From NCBI GenBank assembly GCA_028023455.1, contig JAQFVV010000036.1, positions 9,104,719-9,168,718 of the forward strand: a stretch of 64,000 nt of DNA. The letters are read 5' to 3'. Positions 54,891-64,000 of this stretch are shown in pieces. Source of the DNA: Epiperipatus broadwayi (taxonomy: Eukaryota; Onychophora; Udeonychophora; Euonychophora; Peripatidae). Below the pieces are notes generated by a model. It was not told where the DNA came from. It did no database searches and saw only the letters and a program-made list of their open reading frames with translations. A program made the translations under genes and the position numbers. Each line of letters starts with the position of its first letter. The first letter of the stretch is position 1.

Positions 54891-57800
54891 ATATATATAT
54901 ATATATATAAATATATATAAAGGTTTGAACACAGACGTTCAAGCTGCCTTATGCAATACATATCCACTTTATCACATACAACCGATATACATGATAACAC
55001 AGATGTGAAAAAGATAAACAATCTCTTAATATTAATCTTTTTCACATTTGTGTGGTAATATATATTGATTGCATGAGATAGAGTGTATAGCTGAAGGGAG
55101 TTTGAGAGTTTGTGTTCAAATTCCCCATATTACATTTAAACTTCTTACTTGTATTTCAAAAATCTTGCAGATAAATGAAAACTAGAATTAATCTCTATTG
55201 GCATTCATTTTCAGTAGGCATAAATACATATAAATACATATAAGTCTAATGCAACATTACTGTAAATATTCATCAAAAGTCCTAGTTTTGACCTTGCTTC
55301 AAAAAGAGCCAGCAAAGTAATAAACTAATCATCATCATGCCAAGGCCAAATAAACAATGCAAATATTAAAAGAACTAAGCTCTACTTAAATATATTTCAA
55401 AAAAGTGTCAAGATGCCAATCATCATCAGTACACCATCGATTTGGTACAGTGTGTGTAATGATCACAGACTAGTAATCATCATGAAATGGTAATTTATAT
55501 TTACATTCCAGGATTAGTGATGGGATTCCCAACCCAGAACAAAATAAGGCATACTAATAAAATTATCAGTTAGTTATCTATGCATTATTAAATGTAATTA
55601 GATATTTATTCATTCACACTTTTGGTTTAACCAATTATTTATATATTTAAACTATTTAAACATGTTTTTATATGACTTAAATACGTTATTTAGGTCTGAG
55701 TATACTTTATACATCTTACCCATAGTCACCTCACCTACACATGCTACATTATATAGAGATAAAAGTATTTTCTTACCAACTTCCGGATAGTAATGTGTAG
55801 CTAAAATAAAAATTATATGCAATCAAGCATTACATTATGAAATAATTTTCATCATTAAATACTTATTAAACTTAAAATTTTAATTTTTATTAAGAAATTA
55901 CAATTTCAGATTGTAATTTATAATTAGAAATAAATTCAACAATTAAATTATATCTGAAAATGTTCTAAATCTATTGAATAAATACTTTTGTTGATGGTAG
56001 CATTTTTTTTACACCTTACCTGTATTCCTCAATATTAAAACTAATTTTTGCAAAATTGATTTTTCCAACTTTTATGTAATTTACATATTTCTGTAGCCAC
56101 AGCAATTGTCACATTTTTTCTCTATTTAAAATTTGCATAATCTTATCAATTATTCTTAATTGCATATCTTTTAACGGTACTTTTTTTTTGAGAATCTGAG
56201 TATAGATTGAAATATTTATTTTCTGGCTATCTAACAAAATAATGAATAAGAAATAATTTGCAAAACTCCGAAACTAGATATTATCAATCAGCAAAATTGT
56301 AGGTTGACTGAAAGCTCATTCTGTCATTTTGGGATTTTTTTATTTATTTACTAAATCAACATTACTTTAGTTAAAGTTTTTATCAAATGTAAGCAAAATC
56401 ACAAAATGTAACTAAAGACGACCACAAAACGGAGTAAAATACAAACCACAGTAGCACCATTACTTACTACAGGGTTTCCCCGGTGAAATGAATTAAGAGC
56501 TTAACTTTATTTTAAACCGAATATTTTTATTATTCTTACTTTATTTTATTTTGCTATAACCATATTATATATAATAATACCAATACGGTCACTTGCAGAA
56601 AAACGACCAATTGAGTCTACAATCTAGAGCTTGCATACAAAGCTTTCATATCCAAAATTATACATCATTTTTATAATTTTCTATTGTTTGTAATTAGATT
56701 GGTGCGAGCAACTTCACAACACATTCCTGTTTCCAATATATCTTCATCAATGTTTATTTTTGTAGCATAATTATTGTATATAGAGCTTGCAAAACAAGCT
56801 CTATATAACATTTGTAAATACGAGCTTTATTAAAATTAGGTCATGTGACATCTGACATGATTTTTTTATCATTTTGTAGCATAATTATAACGGCATTGAT
56901 TGTCATTAAATTGCAGATATATTTGTATTTTCATCATTATTAAACAATTCGACGTTGCTTAAATATTTGTTGCATGTATTTGAACTGCAAAATAATGCAT
57001 AGCTGATGAAGTATTTGTAATACTGCATGTTAATTATGTTGTGCATTCTGAAAATCCCTAGTACATTTAGACGTTTTATATGAAACTTAACTCAAATTTT
57101 ATTCCCACCAAAAGCAGTTACAATAGATTCAGATCACTTATTTCCATTGATTAATTTCTTTAAAGACATTACCCAATTATGAACATTTCCACTTCACTGA
57201 ATTCAAATGATAATTTTATTTTTAAGGTTGAAGAGAAGTGAATTACAATATTATTACAACTTTAAATGATCGTAATAGATTTCTAAGTATAAGATTTTTA
57301 CATTGACTCGTTGTAAATCAAAAGATTTCGCGAGTATTAATGTGTAATAAGAAATGTGGACCTAATCAGTGAAGTACTGAATAGCTTCACGCTATTAGAT
57401 CTAACCGCTTCAGCTTCACCTATTTAAATAGAAAGTGGATTGAAGTAAAGAAGGGTTCCCCTCTTTTCTTCCAAAGCGTAAGCTTGTAGTTAAGACCTGT
57501 AAAAGTCCCTAATATCTCATTTTTACACGCATATTCTTGAGGTTAAAGCCTTAATAAATATTACTTACGTAAGCAGCGTTTAAATAAATTTATAATATTA
57601 TTCTATGTAAATTAAAAATAGTTCCCTTTTCAAAAGCAACATATGATGAGACCGTATGGTAGCTTGAAATAATTTTTCCACATATGTAAGAATGCACATT
57701 CAAGACTTCTGTATGAGGTAACATTAAACATACAATTAGATGTAAATTTAAACGTCATAACATCAATGTAAGTGTAGATCCCAAACGATCTATAAAAAAT

Positions 57801-58028
57801 ACAAAATATAACAATCATATATTCTTATAATTTCAGTGCCACAGTTGTCATCATAGATCTGAATATTAATAAATTCTTATACTTTAATTAAAAACAATTT
57901 GTATTCCATCTATTTAATGTTTTTGTATTGCTCTTTACAATTACAATACCCAATTTCACGTTAGCTTCTCTGCTAAAACCAAAAATAATTTGTATTTTTT
58001 GTCATATAAAATTTGTGTATATTTTTTT
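54891..58028. other. Non-coding AT-rich stretch
   Basis: No supported gene. Features are short only: TTTTTCACAT inverted copies around 55000-55045, a possible B-box-like TTGTGTTCAAATTCCCC near 55115, and TAGAGCTTGCAAAACAAGCTC-like palindromes near 56790. The ORF at 57630-57818 lacks motifs. Confidence 0.4.
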
Positions 58029-59325
58029 GGTACTTACGGATAATTCAACCGATGACGTATTTGACTTAGCGATTTCCCTTCCGGTAGACATCGACATTTT
58101 TTTGCATGACAATGTTGTCATGGCAACAAGATGACTGGCATGATTAATCCATCAGAGAGTCAATTTTTTTTTTCACCCATGAGATTTAAAATTCGGAGAG
58201 AGGTTTGGGAAATTTTTTGATTTTTTTGTCTATTGCGATTTTGCTATTCACGGCATCACAGTTACTTTTTTGAGCTGTAAATTCGGGTAAAGTGTTTTTG
58301 TTAATATTTCTACAATTCTGAAACTTACATTGAATTACGTTTAATGTGTAAATAATTTATTCTCCGGTAAAGTGTTTTTTATTTATCTGTTTATTTTAAA
58401 TTTACAAAAATTTTTAGTTAATATTTCTACAATTCTGAAACTTACATTGAATTACGTTTAATGTGTAAATAATTTTCAATAATTTTTTAAAACAAATTTG
58501 GAATATACATTACCAAATGCATGTGATAAGAAGGACGCCATTAATGCCAGGTTCACATTAATTTGGGTAAAGTGTTTTATTTGTTTATTTTAAATTTACA
58601 AAAACTTTTATTTAATATTTCTACATTATGTTTTTAATGTGTAAATAATTTGAAATAATTTTTTAAATCAATTTTACAGTATGTTTTTAAAATTACCAAA
58701 TGCATGTAAAAGTGCGGCGTTTTCTGGATGCCATTAATACTAGATTTGCATTAGATCACGTCTTTTTTATTTAGGTGTTTATTTAAAATTTACAAAAAGT
58801 TTTTGTTAATATTTCTACAATTCTCAAACTTACATTGAATTACGTTTTAATTTTATTTTTAATTTCTGAATTATATCATACAGCTATGAGAGTAATACAA
58901 TGTCTGATATACGTGTATGCTGAGCCTGCGGCTCGACAAAAACATCCGGAGGCCCCCCCGCCAATTCCAGCGCTACGTGCTGCTGTATTTTAAAATTGAG
59001 AATAATATTTTGACACATGCATGTACATTTTTTTTATTTTTTTTGGTATTTTTTTTTAGTATTTGCCTGATCTGCGTCAGATATTTTTCATTTTTGAATA
59101 TTTTTTAGCATGTGACCTGGATAATTCAACCGATGACATATTACCCTGAAGGCATATCAGTCTAATCTTGCGATTTTTAATGTACCATGTTCACGTGATC
59201 TGCAGACACATTTTAGCGATTACATGTGTCCGCAGATCACTTGGAGACGTTATCTTAAAAATCGCAAGATTAGACTGATATGCCTTCAGGGTAATACGTC
59301 ATCGGTTGAATTATCCGTAATTACC
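58029..59325. mobile_element. DNA transposon-like element with three terminal-repeat copies
   Basis: Ends are inverted: GGTACTTACGGATAATTCAA (58029) and its near complement at the right, finishing CCGTAATTACC at 59325. Flanks both read ATTTTTTT (58021-58028 and 59326-59333), a candidate 8-bp duplication weakened by low complexity. A third end copy (GGATAATTCAACCGATGAC) lies at 59119, making 59119-59317 a separate near-perfect fold-back. The inside (about 58260-58850) holds imperfect repeats of AAAATTTACAAAAA, TTAATATTTCTACAATTCT and GTGTAAATAATTT. No transposase is seen, so it is non-autonomous. Confidence 0.6.
58114..58127. promoter_or_regulatory. RFX-type X-box-like palindrome
   Basis: GTTGTCATGGCAAC differs by one base from the symmetric X-box GTTGCCATGGCAAC bound by RFX factors. 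It lies just inside the left end of the DNA element and near no known gene, so it may be chance or a site carried by the element. Confidence 0.4.
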
Positions 59326-60027
59326 ATTTTTTTTCTAGTATAATTCATTAGATAATGTATTACGATAACATTTCATAAGTTACTCACATCATTTCTAATC
59401 ACCAAATGACAATAACACGTGTAATAACACTTAATTGGTCAATATATTTTATTGTCTATGCTATTAAACTAAAAAAAGGATTCAAGCATATGGTTATCAT
59501 ATATACATATAATATATTATACATACATACCTTCTGTAGAGGAAGTGACATCTAAAATAAATAAATAAAAGCATTAATGTTAAATTAGTTTTACATAATG
59601 AACAGAATTGATTAAAAAAATTATTATAGTATTATTAATAAATAAGCTCATAAAACACTTACCTTTCCTTTCATAAGGAACTGAAAAAAAATTAAAAAAT
59701 TCTAATCAAAAACCAAAGTTCATATGACATCTACATTGATAAAGAAATAAAATAAATTATACAAGCAATAAAATTAATTGAAATTCTAACAAAATTATCT
59801 TGGTTAATTTTACTTTTCTACAGATTAATTATAGCTTGATTATAAATAAAATTACTAGATTAAGATAAAAAAAATCAGGCTACAATTAAGCTTATTAGTT
59901 TATAGGTTTTATTGTTTTCTTTTTTTAAAATTTTATTTGAAAATGTATGTGCAACTAATATATTTTGATTATAAAAACAGCAATAAAACTATTATTTGTC
60001 TGAAGGTTTGTAATGATGGTATATTAT
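59326..60027. other. Non-coding AT-rich stretch
   Basis: No gene and no repeat recognised. Confidence 0.4.
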
Positions 60028-60268
60028 AAGATGTGATGTTGGACTATTTCCAACATTTATGAGTAAATATTGAATGCAAATTTTAAATTTTAAACTTTCC
60101 AAATACAAACAACTTGTTAGTAATGACACTCAAATAAACAGGTATTGTCTATTTGTGTTTATTACTAATAAGTTGTTTGTAGTTGGAAAGTTTAAATAAA
60201 GTTAAAAATTTTCTATACATTCAACATTCACTCATAAATGATGGAAATAGTCCAACATATCACATCTT
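60028..60268. mobile_element. Fold-back MITE-like element
   Basis: AAGATGTGATGTTGGACTAT at the left and ATAGTCCAACATATCACATC-like complement at the right, with arms of about 110 bp around a short AT-rich centre near 60150. Arms differ at several positions. Target duplication not clear. Confidence 0.55.
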
Positions 60269-60872
60269 GCAATGAAACTGAATTATTTTTTTTTAAAAAA
60301 TCTATTTCCATTGTAAAGATCTGTAAACAAAATGTCCTTTTAATTCTAAACAAACTATTCTAGTTTTTGTTTAAACTATTCAGATTAACATTTATGATGT
60401 TTCAAAAAAATAATAAGACACGACGAAATAGATTAAAATGTATTTTTAAGATTTACTCAAAAAAGTTAATTATATTTTTAGCATTTATTAAATTTAGCAG
60501 CATATCATAAATTTCCAAAGCAGAAACATTGAATAACACATCAAAATCCTTAAGAAACTTATTTATATTGAACTACAAACATTATTTTTACTTTATATAA
60601 ATATATATATACAAAAATATTTAAAACACACAGTAAAAGTTTTTTATATCAATTTACAATTTTATACTACATAAGAAATTATCCCCGTTTATACAAGTTT
60701 ATACTCCATGATTTCAATAACCCAACAACATCGTAAAATAAAACAAAAATTATTTCAAAATAATTAAATACACTATCAAAATAAATTTTATTTTTTATCC
60801 CATGTGAAAGAATTATTGTACCAAAAATGTTTAGCATTTTATTAATGAATTATGGATGATAGTAATTTGTGT

Positions 60873-62581
60873 GGTAAAAGCCTGAAATCTGGGCTCGGCC
60901 GCTTGGGGCATTGTTTACTTGTCAAAACACATAAAAATGTTGTTTCGGCAGCCGAGGCCTTACAGGTTAATACAACATTTACTTATTGTATTAACCCATT
61001 GAGCTAGGCCACTTTACATGACATCGCACAAAAAAATTACGGCCTGTTTTGTGCTTTGAAGCTATTTACACGTATTCGTTCTTTTCATAGCTGATTACCG
61101 TATTGCTTGAGGGTTTTTAAATTTCAAGGCGGTATGACTTTTTCAAATCTCCATAATAGAGTAATGTCATTTCAATTTAAAAAATGTTGTTAATTATTAA
61201 GAATTGTCATATGGTCCCCACCCTTCCCGAAAAAAGGTTAATATGTAAAAAAATTGGCAAAGTGTATGTTCGAACAGGCTTCGACAAAGCTCACACACTA
61301 AGTCATGTTTCAGCGTGGTGGGCAAAATATTCGAGACCACTAAAAGATCTGAGACGAACGTGCAATTTTGAAACTTTTCTTCAGATAAATTGCAGAGTAC
61401 AGAAAGTGTGTGAGATTCTGTTTTTTTTTTTATTTTGTCAGGCACACGTAATGTCCACTTTTTATTACAGCAATAAAATCGAATAAATAATTGTAACAAG
61501 TCCAAAGTTTGTGTCCTTTTTTTTATTTGTTTTTTATTTCATTCGAAATTGACAAGTATTTGGATTCAATTTTTTGCAGCGGGGTTAAAATAAATGACAA
61601 CTTTGGTTGACTTTTTGTTAAGAATAACAAATTACAAAATACACTCCACCCCCACCCCCAAAAGCAGTTTATTGTAGAAGGCTAAGAAAAAAAAAAGGTA
61701 ATTCAAATGAAATAGAAATCAAAGTAAAAAGTGAGAAAAAGTTGTTTCAAAAAAAAAAAAAAAAGGTTAAATTCTTGACTTTTTGGTTACAATTCTTTTT
61801 CCGAGCGTGGGTGGGGGTGGGTGTTTGAAAACAAATTTTTAATCAGCAAAAACACAAAAGTAAATTTGGATTTAATATTAAGAAAAACAATTACGTCAAC
61901 CATCAAAAAGAAATCAAAATTCAAAACAAGTCCCAAAGTTGATTCTTCTCTTTTTTCAGTGCTGTTAAAATAATTGACTATTTTTGTTGCCTTTTTGTTA
62001 ATAATAAACTGTACGAATTCTCCCCCCCCCTCCCCTGCTCAAAAAGCTGTTTCTTGTAGTAGCCAAAAAAAAAAAGGCTAACTCAAACATAATCTAAATC
62101 AAAGTGATAACAAGTTGTGTTTAAAAAAAAAAGTAAAATTAATAATAATAATAAGAAAAACCATTTAGTCAAGACAAAAAAAAATAAAAGAAAGGTAGAA
62201 TTAAGTTCTAAACAAGTCGCAAATAATTGTATTCTACTGCGGTGGGATTCAAACAAATTTTTTTGACGTCGTGAAATGGACCGAAGTTTTCAAATGATAA
62301 AAAAGAAAAAAAAATACAATTAGCAAAATTTGTTGAAAAAAATATCAGGTTCCAACAAAAAACGCACAAAAAGTAAAGAAAATGAATATCAAAATTTGTT
62401 TAATAATAAAGAAATCATGTTCTAAATGAAATAAAAAATATTCATTTAATCAATATTAGAAAAAAAAACCTTGTTGTATAAAAAAAGAAAAAAAATGCGG
62501 CGGCCCAGTAACATTATATTTCATTGATTTTGTCTAGCATCAATGCTCCAAGTGGCTTTGCCCAGATTTCAGGCTTTTACC
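60873..62581. mobile_element. Mutator-like DNA transposon, non-autonomous, 1.7 kb
   Basis: Ends are inverted: GGTAAAAGCCTGAAATCTGG at the left, the complement CAGATTTCAGGCTTTTACC at the right. The similarity extends imperfectly for about 40 bp (CCGCTTGGGGCATTG and CAATGCTCCAAGTGG). AATTTGTGT at 60864-60872 and again at 62582-62590 is a perfect 9-bp target duplication, the size typical of Mutator-like elements. Inside are C-rich runs (near 61650 and 62025), a G-rich run near 61810, and imperfect direct repeats (ACAAGTCC, then TTAAAATAA, TTGACTTTTTGTT) at about 61495, 61925 and 62213. The open frames on both strands at 61184-61505 show no transposase motif. Confidence 0.7.
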
Positions 62582-62590
62582 AATTTGTGT

Positions 62591-63247
62591 AAACCATAAA
62601 CTAACAAAATGTTTATTATGTAAAAAAAAATAAAGTTAGGTTTTTGTAATTAAAAGTATGGCCAATCATATTCTATATTTAGAAGATGGTTTTACAAAGA
62701 ATCACTTAAATAAACTAATATGCCTACTTTCTTCTTTGAATGTTAATCTGTCAGATAAAGATCATATTGGCTTTGATTTAAGAAAGGCGTATTTCGAATT
62801 TATTTACACCATTGTTTGAGAATATGATTTGGGATTTTCTAACCATATTTTTTCAAGCTTTTATTTGTAAAAATTGATTTTTTTATTTTACCTTTTAGTG
62901 CAATTGTGTGAATAAAGGTTTTATACTTTTTAGTTTTATGTACTTCCTAAAGCTAGAACTGTAGTTAACATACAATTTAACAAGCTAGGCTACAATGTCA
63001 AAAATTTTCTAGTTCTAACAAATTATTTACAATATACTATATCCTAACAGAAGGGGAGAGTTATTTTATTTAGTACTGCAATTTCTTTCGAAAGTACGTT
63101 TTTTATCGATAATTATTTACTCTATATTCAAATTACATTTTTCAATATATGTTTATGTTTGTATAATTATGTTTTAGATAAAAATGTTTATGGAAAATAG
63201 AAAGTAAACATGAACTTATCAAGTCACGACAAAATTTGAATTTTTTT
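62591..63247. other. Non-coding AT-rich stretch
   Basis: No gene supported. Confidence 0.4.
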
Positions 63248-63249
63248 TA

Positions 63250-63654
63250 TAGTTCAAATTTTTTCCACCAGAGTGTTTCTTGTCGAATTATTTAAAAATT
63301 TGTGAAATATCAAATATAGGGCAGGATAAAATTATATTATAAAAAAAATTAATATCTGATAAAAAATAATTTATTAAAATAATAACATATTTATCCTACC
63401 AACATTAATAATTATTGACCATTGTAGTTTTCGCTTATACAAGCATAAAAATTCGCAAAGATGGTCATCAGTCCAAAAACTATATTGGACAATAATTATG
63501 AATGTTGGAAGGATAAATGTTATTTTTCATAATATAATTATTTGTTACTAATTATTTTTTATAATATAATTTTATGTTGCCATGTATTTGATATTTCACA
63601 ACAAATTTTTAAATAATTCGACAAGAAACACTCTGGTACAAAAAAATTGAACTA
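63250..63654. mobile_element. Palindromic MITE with TA target duplication
   Basis: Left end TAGTTCAAATTTTTTCC, right end complement AAAAAAATTGAACTA, each flanked by TA. Arms of about 170 bp share CCAGAGTGTTTCTTGTCGAA and TTTGTGAAATATCAAATA. The centre (about 63425-63480) is also inverted (GACCATTGTAG and AAGATGGTCATC). The TA duplication suggests Tc1/mariner-type mobilisation. It has no coding sequence. Confidence 0.65.
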
Positions 63655-63656
63655 TA

Positions 63657-64000
63657 AATATTCAAGATTTTAATAGGAAAATTAATTACGTATTAGACAG
63701 ACAGTGAAATTTTACTTATTACTTATGATTGCTAAATATTTTAGGTAATACATCATCTAACTTCCCACACCACGCCATGGAGCTGTTTCTATGCTAAAGC
63801 ACAAAAATATGCTGTTTACAAGGCCACTCATAGATCTTATGGCCTGTAAACTATTCAAACACTAAGATGTTGAAGTGCACCCTTACCCCAACATCTCTAG
63901 CATGTTGAACATTCTTAGTGACAAGTATGCGACACTCTCTATAGACATTACTCTTGACTATTGTACCGTGTATGATATGACAGTTTCTGTAGTTGTAATG
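63657..64000. other. Non-coding end of window
   Basis: No gene. A hairpin pairs GTTTACAAGGCCA (63814-63826) with TGGCCTGTAAAC (63840-63851). Confidence 0.4.

Noticed and set aside
61184-61505. Overlapping ORFs of about 100 aa on both strands in the Mutator-like element
   Set aside because: Neither shows DDE, zinc finger or other transposase motifs. One strand is the shadow of the other.

Overview
This window looks like gene-poor, strongly AT-rich nuclear DNA from a metazoan, probably an invertebrate. I cannot name the taxon from sequence alone. The signs are long (TA)n microsatellites, Penelope-like elements (PLEs) with GIY-YIG endonuclease, Ty3/gypsy elements with very long LTRs, an RTE-type non-LTR fragment, a Merlin-type DNA transposon, tRNA-derived SINEs, and an assembly gap of Ns at 42543-42575. 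I found no convincing host gene. Almost every recognisable coding stretch is a broken transposable element.

0-27 kb. A 5'-truncated PLE (422-1042, minus) lies left of an apparent old minus-strand gypsy element. Its 3 kb LTRs are at 2761-5776 and 23543-26573. Between them lie a polypurine tract, an integrase C-terminal relic, a coiled-coil gag relic and a leader with a Gln-rich reading frame. Inside it is a PLE-derived fold-back unit (11091-22010). That unit is itself split at its (TA)n tract by a younger plus-strand gypsy element (11393-21874) with 2.6-2.7 kb LTRs and a pro-RT-RNaseH-integrase pol carrying several nonsense codons.

27-51 kb. A dispersed repeat of over 3 kb is present twice in opposite orientation (29834-33690 and 49375-46333, continued at 41013-40914). 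The first copy holds a palindromic PLE terminal unit (31179-31575) carrying two hammerhead ribozyme motifs. The second is split by a gag-only gypsy relative (41014-46332) whose 3' LTR has lost about 1.1 kb, including the promoter. Between the copies are a Merlin transposase relic, an RTE 3' end, a possible solo LTR and an ORF with a Cys-rich knuckle. Next to the second copy, at 49.8-51.5 kb, is another PLE with decayed ribozyme motifs.

51-64 kb. There is an RTE relic, a 43-bp tandem array, two related tRNA-derived SINEs, two PLE C-terminal fragments (one inside a fold-back unit), and four DNA-transposon-like elements. The clearest of these is a 1.7 kb Mutator-like element with a perfect 9-bp target duplication (60873-62581).

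The theme is nesting. LTR elements and PLE units repeatedly sit inside (TA)n tracts, so the microsatellites look like landing pads. The most functional-looking RNA is the hammerhead pair near 31.3-31.45 kb.
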